DNA from: Pseudomonas sp. PSKL.D1
Lineage (GTDB): Bacteria; Pseudomonadota; Gammaproteobacteria; Pseudomonadales; Pseudomonadaceae
DNA: 64,000 nt
Assembly (NCBI RefSeq): GCF_028898945.1
Contig: NZ_CP118607.1
Span: 2,900,001 to 2,964,000 of the forward strand
Direction of reading: 5' to 3'
Translations under genes and position numbers: made by a program
Part shown: positions 56,372 through 64,000 of the stretch, piece by piece
Layout of the letters: each line of letters starts with the position of its first letter
Position numbering within the stretch: the stretch's first letter is position 1
Notes under the pieces: generated by a model
Told to the model about the DNA's origin: nothing
Database searches by the model: none
What the model saw: only the letters and a program-made list of their open reading frames with translations

Positions 56372-58085
56372 AGGTGTAGCGGGCAATGCCACCCACTTCC
56401 GGGCGAATGGCGTACAGGTCGCCGGCATCCGGGTAGTGGCGCAATTCGGCCGGCGACATGCCCACGCGGGCCGTGGTGATGTACAGCGTGCCCAGCCCGT
56501 CACCGCCAAAGCAGCAACTGGTGGGGCGCGGCACCGGCATCACCACCTGGTCGGTCAGGTGCCCGTCACGGTCGTAGCGCAGCACGCAACTGCCGTTGAA
56601 CTGGCACACCCACACCCCGCCTTCGCGGTCCAGCGCAATGCCGTCGGGGCGCCCCAGTTCGGCCGGGGTTTCGGCAAACAGCGTGACATGCTCCAGGCGC
56701 CCCTCTTCCAGGTACTCGGCACGGTAGATGGCGCGGGCCACGGAGTCGACAAAGAACACCGTCTTGCCGTCCTCGGACCAGGCCAGCCCGTTTGGCAGTG
56801 ACAGGCCATCGTGGATCACTTCGTCGTGCAGTTCGTGGTCGAAGCGGAACAGTGCGCCGGTCTTGCCGCTTGGCCCTTCATCCATCAGCCCGGTAACGAA
56901 ACGCCCCTGCGGGTCGCAGGCGCCGTCGTTGAAGCGGTAGCTGGAGCGGTGATGCACCGAGGCCGAATACTGGCGCACCTTGCCCGGTTCAACGTCCAGG
57001 ATGGCAACACTGGCGTCTTCGGTGAAGATCAGGTTGCCCTGATTGGTCAGTGCCAGGGCGCCGATGCGGGCAGCGGATTCGTACAGGGTTTCCACCTCGC
57101 CATCGGCCGGCAGCCGGTGGATGCGCCCACCGGTGATGTCGACGAAGTACAGGGCATTGCCGCGCGCATCCCACACCGGGCTCTCGCCCAGGTCGGCGCG
57201 CACATTGGCAACCTTGACCGGCAGGTAGTGGCATTCCTTGATGCGGCTCCAGCGCTCGGCCACCTCGGCCAGGCTCGACGCTTCCACCCGCGCCAGGTCG
57301 CGCGGGTAGCTGACCCCGCTGTTTTCGCTGAAGCGCGTGGCGGTGAACTGGCCGTTACTGGCGCGCAGGATGTACCCGGTGTCGCGGCACAGGCCACTGG
57401 CCAGGTACAGCACGCCCGGCGTCACCCACTCGGGCTTGAGCTCTTCCGGCGGTTGGGTCACGCCCCACATGCGGGTCTTGGCCACCGGCGAAATGGCGTT
57501 GACCAGGATGCCGTGCTCCAGGCCTTCCATGCTCAAGGCGTTCATGATGCCCACCTGGGCCATCTTGCCGGCCGAATAGGCCACCAGGCCCGGCTGCGCG
57601 TAACGCTGGTACATCGCGCGGTCCGAGGTGGTCAGCACGATGCGCGGCGCCTCGGAGCGCTTGAGGTGCTTCCAGGCATGCTTGGCCAGCCACACCGGGG
57701 CATGCACGCTGATGCCCAACGCACGCTCCAGAAAGGCCTGCTCCTGGGTTTCAATGCCCTGATAGTCAACCCAGCCAGCGTTGTGGATGAGGATATCCAG
57801 GGCGCCATACTGCTCGATGGCCAGCTCCACCAGCTGCCGACATTCGTCTTCGTTTTCCAGCTGGCCAACGTGGGCGATTACGTCGAAGCCTTTGCTTTGC
57901 AAGGTTTGCAGGGCCACACTGACGGCTGCTGGGTCGTGGCCCTCGCCAGCCCGATCGGTGCCCAAGTCGCTGATGACTACCCGCGCGCCGCGAGCGGCCA
58001 GCGCGGTGGCGTAGTCCAGGCCAAGGCCTTGGGCGGCGCCGGTGACGATGGCGACTTTGTTGCGGAATGGCTCTGTGGTTGGCAT
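56361..58085 (-). CDS. Fusion of a short-chain dehydrogenase with an SMP-30/gluconolactonase domain
   Basis: 574 aa. Residues 1-~285 are a classical SDR: TGAAQGLGLDYA cofactor loop, NAG at ~99, and the Ser-Tyr-Lys triad in TTSDRAMYQ and AYSAGK. Residues ~290-574 form a six-bladed SMP-30/LRE propeller: metal Glu in LGESPVWDARGNALYFVDI, Asn in YRFNDGACDPQGRF, Asp region in PNGLAWSEDGKTVFFVDS. Both halves look active. An SDR making a lactone and a lactonase hydrolysing it would be consecutive steps, so a two-step dehydrogenase/lactonase on a sugar or cyclic alcohol is inferred. Divergent from a LysR gene. Confidence 0.88.
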   Translation of the reverse strand: MPTTEPFRNKVAIVTGAAQGLGLDYATALAARGARVVISDLGTDRAGEGHDPAAVSVALQTLQSKGFDVIAHVGQLENEDECRQLVELAIEQYGALDILIHNAGWVDYQGIETQEQAFLERALGISVHAPVWLAKHAWKHLKRSEAPRIVLTTSDRAMYQRYAQPGLVAYSAGKMAQVGIMNALSMEGLEHGILVNAISPVAKTRMWGVTQPPEELKPEWVTPGVLYLASGLCRDTGYILRASNGQFTATRFSENSGVSYPRDLARVEASSLAEVAERWSRIKECHYLPVKVANVRADLGESPVWDARGNALYFVDITGGRIHRLPADGEVETLYESAARIGALALTNQGNLIFTEDASVAILDVEPGKVRQYSASVHHRSSYRFNDGACDPQGRFVTGLMDEGPSGKTGALFRFDHELHDEVIHDGLSLPNGLAWSEDGKTVFFVDSVARAIYRAEYLEEGRLEHVTLFAETPAELGRPDGIALDREGGVWVCQFNGSCVLRYDRDGHLTDQVVMPVPRPTSCCFGGDGLGTLYITTARVGMSPAELRHYPDAGDLYAIRPEVGGIARYTFTE

Positions 58086-58162
58086 TGTCCGGCCCTTTCG
58101 ATTCTCCTTTTTTACGATAACAATAAAAAAATCAATGACTTAATATTAAAAGCATGCAACTT

Positions 58163-58181
58163 TGATATCTCCCGGATATCA
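58163..58181. promoter_or_regulatory. Palindromic LysR-type site between the SDR fusion and the LysR gene
   Basis: TGATATC-TCCCG-GATATCA is a perfect 7-bp inverted repeat that also satisfies the T-N11-A rule for LysR regulators (T at 58166, A at 58178). It lies 78 bp upstream of the SDR-fusion start and 174 bp upstream of the LysR start, in an AT-rich stretch (58105-58165). Confidence 0.6.
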
Positions 58182-58354
58182 CATCCGACCCCTCTCCCGC
58201 CGATGTGCCTGCACCCGCAGCGCGATGCCCTACAAACGCTGTGTGCAGCAGGCACTTTGTTGCCGCGATGCCACGCTCTATGATGGCCGCCTTGCAGGGT
58301 CGGCCGCCGGGTAACGCCTTGCTGGCACTGGTTCGACTCGACGAAGGAACGAAC

Positions 58355-59326
58355 ATGATCGAGACACGTTTGCTCAGGCAGTTCATCGCCGTGGCCGAGG
58401 AGTTGCACTTTCACAAGGCAGCCATTCGCCTGCACATGGCGCAGCCGCCCCTGAGCCAGGCGATCAGCCGCCTTGAGGAAAAACTCGGCTTCAGCCTGTT
58501 CCTGCGCAACAAGCGCGGCGTCAAGCTGACCGCTGCCGGCATGGCGTTCCTCGAAACGGCCTACCGCACGCTCAAGGAGCTGGAACAAGGCATCGAGTAC
58601 GCCCGCAACGTGTCCGAAGGCATTTGTGGCAAGCTGACCATCACCGCCATTTCCATCGCCTACTACGAGTCGTTGCTGATCACCCTGAAGAAATTCCGCG
58701 AAACCTACCCCAACGTGCGCCTGACCATCCGCGAAATGCCCTCGGCCTCCCAGGCCAAGGCGTTGATGGCCGGCGAGGCGGACATCGGCTTCATGCGCAA
58801 GTTGCCCATGCCACCCGACATGATCGAATCGCGCCTGCTGCTCAACGAGCAGATCGTCATGGCGTTGCCGTCCGCGCACCCCAGGGCCCACCAGCCGGTG
58901 GTCGACCTGCGCGAGTTCGCCGAAGAAGACTTCGTGTTCACCCCGCAAGCATTGGGCAGCGGTTACCACAGCCAGTTGATCGCGCTGTGCGAATCAGCCG
59001 GCTTCTACCCCAAGGTGGTGCAGGAAGCGGCGCAGATCCACACCCTGATCGGCCTGGTTGCCTGCGGTTTCGGTGTGGCGCTGGTGCCAGAGTCGATTGC
59101 CTACTCCACCTTGCGCGAGCGCGTGCAGTTTCGCCCAATCCGGCCGATCAAGGACCAGCCTACGCCAACCATGGGCCTGTACATGAACTGGAACATCCAG
59201 AATGCCTCCCCGGCGCTGGGCAGCTTCATTTCCATGCTCGACCTGGGCGCGCCACGGCGCTTCGCCGATACCATCCAGAACCCGGTGATTCTGGATGGCA
59301 GCGCCTTCCACGACCTACACCGCTAA
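58355..59326 (+). CDS. LysR-family transcriptional regulator
   Basis: 323 aa from the ATG at 58355 (MIETRLLRQFIAVAEELHFHKAA), with GAAGGAAC upstream; the open frame reaches 58205 but the extra part is not LysR-like. The winged helix spans residues 1-~60 (AIRLHMAQPPLSQAISRLEEKLGFSLFLRNKRG). The effector-binding domain is ~90-300. It resembles the BenM/CatR branch. It is divergent from the SDR-SMP30 gene, whose control it most likely exerts, and it overlaps asnB-like tail-to-tail by 12 bp. Confidence 0.93.
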   Translation: MIETRLLRQFIAVAEELHFHKAAIRLHMAQPPLSQAISRLEEKLGFSLFLRNKRGVKLTAAGMAFLETAYRTLKELEQGIEYARNVSEGICGKLTITAISIAYYESLLITLKKFRETYPNVRLTIREMPSASQAKALMAGEADIGFMRKLPMPPDMIESRLLLNEQIVMALPSAHPRAHQPVVDLREFAEEDFVFTPQALGSGYHSQLIALCESAGFYPKVVQEAAQIHTLIGLVACGFGVALVPESIAYSTLRERVQFRPIRPIKDQPTPTMGLYMNWNIQNASPALGSFISMLDLGAPRRFADTIQNPVILDGSAFHDLHR

Positions 59327-61150
59327 GCGGTACTCACGTAGCCAGGCATCCAGCGCCAGGGCGGTTTCCAGGTTGTTGCGCCGCAGTTGCGAATTGAAGT
59401 AGCCCTGGGGCTGCTGCAACTGCGTGGCGAGCCGGACACGGTCGATCACCTGGAACGCCGGGCTGTCGGCGTCCTGCAACAGCTGCCCGACACGTTCGCG
59501 CAAGAAGCGCTCATACGCCAGGTTGGCCGAGGTCGGATACGGGCTTTTACGACGCTGCAGTACCGCGTTTGGCAGCAGGTCGGCGCAGGCCTGCTTGAGC
59601 AGCCACTTTTCCTCACCGCCCCGGCCCTTGATCGCCCACGGCACGTTGTACACGTACTCCACCAGCCTGTGGTCGGTGAATGGCACCCGCACCTCAAGGC
59701 TTGCGGCCATGCTCAGGCGGTCCTTGCGGTCGAGCAGAATCGGCAGCCAGTGGTGCAGGTGCAGGTGGCAGATCTCGCGCATGCGCCGTTCTGTCGGGTC
59801 GTCGCCCGGCAGGTGCTCGACGCCTTCAAGGGCCCGGTGGTAGCAGCTGTTCTGGTAATCCGAGAAGTCGCACAGTGGGTTGAACTCGGGGTTGATCAGT
59901 TCAGGTTCCAGCAACTGCATGCGCGATAACCACGGGAAACGCTGCCCGGCAATTGCCTCGGGGTCACGGAACCAGCCGTAACCACCAAACACCTCGTCAG
60001 CTGCCTCACCGGAAATGGCCACCGTGGAATGCCCGCGGATGGCCTTGAACAGCAGGTACAGCGAGGTGTCCACGTCACCGAAGGTGGCGGCCGAGTCATT
60101 GGCCCGGTACACCGCCCGGCGCGCCGGGTCGGCAACCAATTCACGGTTGTCGATGAGGATGGTCTGGTGGTGGCTGCCTATGTGTTCAGCGGCCGCCAGG
60201 GCGTAAGGCTGATCACGCTCCGGGCGAAATGCGTCGCTTTGAAACTGCTCGGCCTGGCCGACGAAGTCCACCGAAAACGAATTGACCTTGCCGCCCTGCC
60301 CGGCCCGCAGGTGCTGCTGCGCCATGGCCGTAAGAATGGTCGAGTCCAGCCCGCCCGACAGCAGCGAACACACCGGCACATCGGCATACAACTGCTCGCC
60401 CAAGGCCTGGCCAAGCAGTTCGCGGGTGCGTTGTACCGTGCTGTCCAGATCGTCGCGGTGCTCGCGGCGTTGCAGTTGCCAGTAACGGCTGATAATCGGC
60501 TTGCCGTTGGGGCGCCACGACAACCGGTGCCCGGGCGCCAGCTCGCTGACCCCGCGCAACGCCGTGCGCGCAGTGCCCCGTGACAGGCTCAGTGCATCGA
60601 CCAGGCCGACCACATCCAGTGCACGGGTGAATTCGGGGTGCGCCAGTATCGCCTTCACCTCCGAGCCGAACAGCAGGCCCTGACCATGCCGGGCGTAGTA
60701 CAGCGGCTTGACCCCGAGGCGATCGCGCACCAGCAAAAAGTGGCCGTCACGCTCATCGAACACCGCGAACGCGAACATGCCACTGAGGTGCTCGCAGCAG
60801 TGCTCGCCCCACTCCAGGTAGGCATGCAGCACCACTTCGGTGTCACTGCGGGTGTGAAACTGGTGCCCGGCCTGGCGCAATTGCTCACGCAGGGCATTGT
60901 GGTTGTACACCTCGCCGGTATAGACCAGCGTGACCTGCTGGCCATCGCCACAGCGGAACGTCATCGGCTGCACGCCGCCGCTGAGGTCGATGATCGCCAG
61001 GCGGCGATGCCCCAGCAAGGCGTGGCGATGCTGCCAACTGCCGCTGGCGTCCGGCCCGCGCAGGGCCAGGGTGTCGGTCATGGCCGCGAGGGCCGGGCCG
61101 GTTTGCAGGAGGTCGCGGGTGTAGTCCACCCAACCTGTGATGCCACACAT
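59315..61150 (-). CDS. asnB: Asparagine-synthetase-type glutamine-dependent amidotransferase
   Basis: 611 aa from the ATG at 61150, so Cys2 of MCGITGW is the N-terminal nucleophile of the glutaminase domain; AAGGAG precedes it. Glutaminase residues (LALRGPDASG, HRRLAIIDLSGG, YTGEVYNHNALR) are followed by the synthetase domain with PP-loop LLSGGLDSTIL and AISGEAADEVFGGYGWF. It could make asparagine, but as last gene of a group with an ACP, an adenylating enzyme and an amidase it more likely amidates a dedicated carboxylate. It follows the amidase gene by 10 bp. Confidence 0.88.
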   Translation of the reverse strand: MCGITGWVDYTRDLLQTGPALAAMTDTLALRGPDASGSWQHRHALLGHRRLAIIDLSGGVQPMTFRCGDGQQVTLVYTGEVYNHNALREQLRQAGHQFHTRSDTEVVLHAYLEWGEHCCEHLSGMFAFAVFDERDGHFLLVRDRLGVKPLYYARHGQGLLFGSEVKAILAHPEFTRALDVVGLVDALSLSRGTARTALRGVSELAPGHRLSWRPNGKPIISRYWQLQRREHRDDLDSTVQRTRELLGQALGEQLYADVPVCSLLSGGLDSTILTAMAQQHLRAGQGGKVNSFSVDFVGQAEQFQSDAFRPERDQPYALAAAEHIGSHHQTILIDNRELVADPARRAVYRANDSAATFGDVDTSLYLLFKAIRGHSTVAISGEAADEVFGGYGWFRDPEAIAGQRFPWLSRMQLLEPELINPEFNPLCDFSDYQNSCYHRALEGVEHLPGDDPTERRMREICHLHLHHWLPILLDRKDRLSMAASLEVRVPFTDHRLVEYVYNVPWAIKGRGGEEKWLLKQACADLLPNAVLQRRKSPYPTSANLAYERFLRERVGQLLQDADSPAFQVIDRVRLATQLQQPQGYFNSQLRRNNLETALALDAWLREYRLAV

Positions 61151-61160
61151 GTTGCGCTCC

Positions 61161-62546
61161 TTACACCTGAAGACGGCGGGTTTGCAGCAGGCCGACCGTG
61201 GCCTGTACGCGTTTGGCGATGTCCAGCAACTGCTGCTCGCTGTCGCGCCGGCCCATGATCTGGATCGCCAGCGGCGCCTGGCCGTCGGCACTCAGGCAAA
61301 TCGGCACGGTGATGGCCGGCAGGCCGCTGAAACTGGCCAGCGGGGTGAAGCTGATTTTCTGGTCGTAGCCAGGCTCGGCTGGCGACGGGATGGTCGAGTC
61401 GCCGGGCTGTGGGTTGCGGCGGTCGAATGGCCGGTTCGGGTCCATGGGGAACACCACCACGTCAACCTGGGCCTGTTCGAACCAGGCGTCGATGCCGCCC
61501 CGCACGCGGTCCATGCGCTGTTGAATGCGTTGGTAATCGCTGTCGCTCACGCCTTCGCCCACCTTCAGCGCACTTTGGGTGGACCAGTGCAGCTCGCAAT
61601 CAAAACGGCGCATCCAGGCGGCCGAGGCCAGCCAGGCATCACGGGCACACAGCTGCCAGGCATCGCCACGGCAGGCCCACAGGTCGGGCATGGCCACTTC
61701 GGCCGGGGCCATGCCCAGATCGGTGAAAGCACCGCGCGCCTGGGCCAGCATCTGGAGCATGGCCGGGCTGGTCAGGGCCGGGTCCAGCGCGTGTTCGAGC
61801 AGGCCGACCCGGTAGCGGTCCTTGAGCGGTTGCTGTTCGCCCAGCAACGGTTCCAGCCCAAGCAGCGGGAACAGCAGGTCCAGGTCGTCAGCACTGCGGG
61901 TTACCCAGCCCAGCGCATCCATGCGCGGCGACAGCGGAAACACACCGGCCAGGCTTTCGGCCTTCTGGGTCATGCGCAGGCCCACCATGCCGCAGTGGGA
62001 CGCCGGCCAGCGCACCGAGCCCAGCACGTCAGTGCCCAAGGAGATGTCGCACAAGCCGGCCGCAACCGACACCGCGGAGCCGGTACTGGAGCCGGACGGG
62101 TCGATGGTGGGGAAATGCGGGTTGCGGCACCCGGCACCGAAGGCGATGTTCAGCTCGGTGGTGGCTACTTTGCAGGTCAGGGCGATGCGCGGGTCGAGGA
62201 ACGTCAGCGCCTCGGCGCTGCGTTGCGGGTAGTGGCGATAGCTGCGCAACCCCAGCCGCGTCGGCATGCCGGCCACATCGACCGTGTCCTTCACGCCCAG
62301 GCGATACCACGGTGCCTCGGCTTCACGGGTACTGGTCAGGCAACGGTAGTGGCTGTCGGCATGCACGCTCCAGTGCGCGTACTGCTGCGCCCATTCCGCC
62401 GCCAGGGCGGGGTTGCCCTGCAACAGCTGGTGGCGCTTGCGCAGGCCGAGGCCGAGGTATTCCGGCTGCTCGCGGCCCTGGCTGGCATCCGCGCCACAGT
62501 GGGCGAGGTAATGGTTGATGGTGGCCTGGGTATCAGCGTGGCTCAT
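61161..62546 (-). CDS. Amidase-signature hydrolase
   Basis: 461 aa from the ATG at 62546, 14 bp inside the end of the upstream gene. The amidase-signature triad is Lys86 (RLGVKDTVD), cis-Ser153 (DPSGSSTGSAVS) and Ser177 (GTDVLGSVRWPAS), with the family spacing. C-terminal core VFPMDPNRPF and ASFSGLPAITVPI are typical. Members hydrolyse, or in reverse transfer, amide groups: AtzF/allophanate hydrolase, indoleacetamide and aryl-amide hydrolases. Here it belongs to an ACP-containing group, so a tailoring or release step is possible. Confidence 0.88.
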   Translation of the reverse strand: MSHADTQATINHYLAHCGADASQGREQPEYLGLGLRKRHQLLQGNPALAAEWAQQYAHWSVHADSHYRCLTSTREAEAPWYRLGVKDTVDVAGMPTRLGLRSYRHYPQRSAEALTFLDPRIALTCKVATTELNIAFGAGCRNPHFPTIDPSGSSTGSAVSVAAGLCDISLGTDVLGSVRWPASHCGMVGLRMTQKAESLAGVFPLSPRMDALGWVTRSADDLDLLFPLLGLEPLLGEQQPLKDRYRVGLLEHALDPALTSPAMLQMLAQARGAFTDLGMAPAEVAMPDLWACRGDAWQLCARDAWLASAAWMRRFDCELHWSTQSALKVGEGVSDSDYQRIQQRMDRVRGGIDAWFEQAQVDVVVFPMDPNRPFDRRNPQPGDSTIPSPAEPGYDQKISFTPLASFSGLPAITVPICLSADGQAPLAIQIMGRRDSEQQLLDIAKRVQATVGLLQTRRLQV

Positions 62547-63528
62547 GGGTGTATTCCTTGACAGAGGTTGAGGCAGCCCACGGTTGGGGCTTACCCGTGG
62601 CGGACAACGGCAAATCGGCAACGCGGCGAATCGCCACCGGCCGGGGGTGGCCCGGTGGCAGGTGATCGAACGCTTGACGCACGGCGCGCTCGCTCAGGGT
62701 GCTGGAGCTGTAGAGCACTTCGAACGCCTCGGCGCGCAAGGCATCGCGCACCGCCACACAGGCCAGCGCCGGGCACTCAAGGCGCTGGCTCAGGTCGCTG
62801 GCCAGGCGCGCCAGGTCCAGGCGCAGGCCGTTGACCTTGATCAGGCTGCTGGCCCGGCCCAACCACTGGAACCGGCGCGTATCCAGCACCTGAATCTGGT
62901 CCTCGCAGCAGTGCCGGGCAGCGGCGCTGGCGTGGCCCTCTTCCCGGGCGATACGTGGGCTGGCCACTTCCAGCGCACAGGGTTGGCCCGGCGCACTCAG
63001 CAGCGTGACATCGTCAAGCAAGGTCCAGGGTTGGTCTGCGGTACTGTTGGCGCCCAGTTCGCGATAGGCAATGGCGCCGGTTTCGGTCGAACCCAGCAGT
63101 TCGAGGAAACGCACTTGCGGCCCGGCATGCTGGCGCACGACGGCCAAGGCATCCGGCGGCAGCAACGATGCACTGTGAATCACCAGCACGGGGCGTTGGT
63201 TTGCCAGGCGGGCCAGCAAGGCAGGCAGTAACCGCCAGGTGCTGGCGATGGCCAGGATCGCGCAGGGCCCGTCGCCGTCCAGGGTCGGCAGGCAATGCTG
63301 CTCCAGAGAACACGCCTGCAGCCGTGCGTTCATCACTTGTGCGCCAACTTCACCCAGGATCATCCCGTAGCTGTGGCTGGCCGGGGCAAAGGCCAGAATC
63401 TCGCGTACACCGGGCGCCCAGCGGCCAAGGATCAGCGAGGCCTCGCACGCCATTTGCGCCCTGCTGCGCAACCAGCGGCGCGGTGCACCGGTGGAGCCGG
63501 AGGTGCTGAAGGCGGTTTCGTCGTTCAC
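62533..63528 (-). CDS. Compact acyl-AMP ligase (ANL family) lacking the usual N-terminal region
   Basis: 331 aa. The P-loop FSTSGSTGAPRRW is already at residues 7-19, whereas ANL enzymes normally have 150-200 residues before it. Further motifs: FLELLGSTETGAIAYRE (A5), GRASSLIKVNGLRLDL (hinge/A8) and LPLSATGKPQP with the C-terminal Lys (A10). The start overlaps the ACP stop (ATGA), and its end overlaps the amidase by 14 bp. It probably adenylates an acid and loads it on the adjacent ACP. The missing N-terminus is unusual but no frameshift was seen. Confidence 0.85.
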   Translation of the reverse strand: MNDETAFSTSGSTGAPRRWLRSRAQMACEASLILGRWAPGVREILAFAPASHSYGMILGEVGAQVMNARLQACSLEQHCLPTLDGDGPCAILAIASTWRLLPALLARLANQRPVLVIHSASLLPPDALAVVRQHAGPQVRFLELLGSTETGAIAYRELGANSTADQPWTLLDDVTLLSAPGQPCALEVASPRIAREEGHASAAARHCCEDQIQVLDTRRFQWLGRASSLIKVNGLRLDLARLASDLSQRLECPALACVAVRDALRAEAFEVLYSSSTLSERAVRQAFDHLPPGHPRPVAIRRVADLPLSATGKPQPWAASTSVKEYTHEPR

Positions 63529-63809
63529 AGGCTGGCCTGCAAGGTCAGTTGGTCTTCGCGCTTCTGGTCGACGAACTGCTCCATCTTCTCCAGGGTTTCG
63601 AACCAGAAGCGCACGTCGTCGCTCAGGTAGTCCACTTCGATGTCGAACGCGCCTTCGATGGCGGTGATCACTTCAACCGCCATGAGGCTGTCGAAGCGTT
63701 CGCCCAGAAAGTCCCGGAAGCTGTCACCGGGGGCGATGGCATTGATGTCGTCGCCCAGTAGCTGGCCGAGGGTCTGGCGGATGCGTTGTGCGGTGCTGAG
63801 GTTGCTCAT
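63525..63809 (-). CDS. Stand-alone acyl carrier protein
   Basis: 94 aa, acidic, four-helix ACP pattern. The phosphopantetheine Ser is Ser41 in GERFDSLMAVEVITAIEG; the usual DSL motif is present. The C-terminal half (FDIEVDYLSDDVRFWFETLEKMEQFV) fits helices III-IV. It overlaps the upstream gene's stop and the downstream ligase start (both 4 bp), a strong sign of coordinated translation. It is unlike the fatty-acid AcpP and is likely pathway-specific. Confidence 0.9.
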   Translation of the reverse strand: MSNLSTAQRIRQTLGQLLGDDINAIAPGDSFRDFLGERFDSLMAVEVITAIEGAFDIEVDYLSDDVRFWFETLEKMEQFVDQKREDQLTLQASL

Positions 63810-64000
63810 GAGCCTGTCTTACCTTGTGGTTGGGCGGCGTTCACCAACACTGGGCCGGCGCTGAAAAACACCTGCTCGGGCTGGATCGGGTCGAAATGCA
63901 GATAAATGAATGCGCTTGGGTACTGGCTGCGCAGGCACTGGTGCAGGCCTTCGGCCAACGCCTGTTTCGCCTTGGCGTCGCGGGCGGCATCCAGCGTGAC
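63806..64000 (-). CDS. C-terminal 64 residues of an unidentified protein (partial)
   Basis: Open frame from the right window edge to a TGA at 63806, overlapping the ACP start (ATGA), which argues it is translated as the upstream gene of the same operon. The visible C-terminus reads DAARDAKAKQALAEGLHQCL, YPSAFIYLHFDPI, QPEQVFFSAGPVLVNAA. This looks remotely like a tautomerase or MIF-type C-terminus, but the evidence is too thin to name it. Confidence 0.6.
   Translation of the reverse strand, partial: VTLDAARDAKAKQALAEGLHQCLRSQYPSAFIYLHFDPIQPEQVFFSAGPVLVNAAQPQGKTGS

Overview
The window reads as chromosomal DNA of a fluorescent pseudomonad of the Pseudomonas putida group. The evidence is high-GC coding usage, a P. 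putida-type phenylacetate (paa) gene order, the two-domain haem peroxidase PepA beside its own type I exporter, a McoA-type multicopper oxidase, and many P. putida-style REP/REPIN hairpins (core GCGGAT-AAATCCGC / TGTAGGAGCGG). No rRNA, tRNA, CRISPR array or insertion sequence was seen. The species call is inferred from gene content.

Layout. 1-1300: N-terminal part of a GAF-domain sensor histidine kinase that runs off the left edge. 1363-18726: complete aerobic hybrid phenylacetyl-CoA pathway. paaY-paaX run leftward; paaFGHIJK run rightward, followed by a terminator and a REPIN; a second promoter serves paaABCDE; uptake genes follow (DUF485 protein, SSS permease, OprD-type porin) and then the bifunctional ring-cleavage enzyme paaZ. 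Both main promoters carry the 10-bp word TGTATCGCAT, a candidate PaaX operator element. 18791-29617: assorted housekeeping and stress genes: a small pseudomonad protein, a ClpP-like protease, a ybhP-clsB-ybhN membrane-lipid operon, a nucleoside phosphorylase-like protein, a KGG stress protein, a Tat-exported aldo/keto reductase with an MFS carrier, a Dyp peroxidase, a BASS transporter, a carotene-hydroxylase-like protein and a KfrA-like DNA-binding coiled-coil protein with a palindrome at its promoter. 29910-45595: giant RTX haem peroxidase PepA (about 3,605 aa) divergent from its ABC/HlyD/TolC secretion genes. 45733-47180: two tenA-family genes behind a TPP riboswitch.

47346-55211: a consensus sigma-54 promoter heads an McoA-like multicopper oxidase, a Sco-cytochrome c fusion, a GGDEF-EAL membrane protein and a PhnD-like periplasmic binding protein. 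The spacing suggests one unit linking metal oxidation, copper insertion and c-di-GMP signalling. It ends with a perfect 163-bp tandem duplication, followed by an orphan tyrosine recombinase. 56361-59326: an SDR-SMP30 fusion enzyme divergent from a LysR regulator, with a palindromic LTTR-type site between them. 59315-64000: a tightly overlapping leftward group (C-terminus of an unknown protein, acyl carrier protein, compact acyl-adenylating enzyme, amidase, asparagine-synthetase-type amidotransferase). It looks like part of an undescribed small natural-product pathway that continues past the right edge.

Positions and residue numbers were read by hand from the sequence. Functional calls rest on motif recognition, with no database searches.
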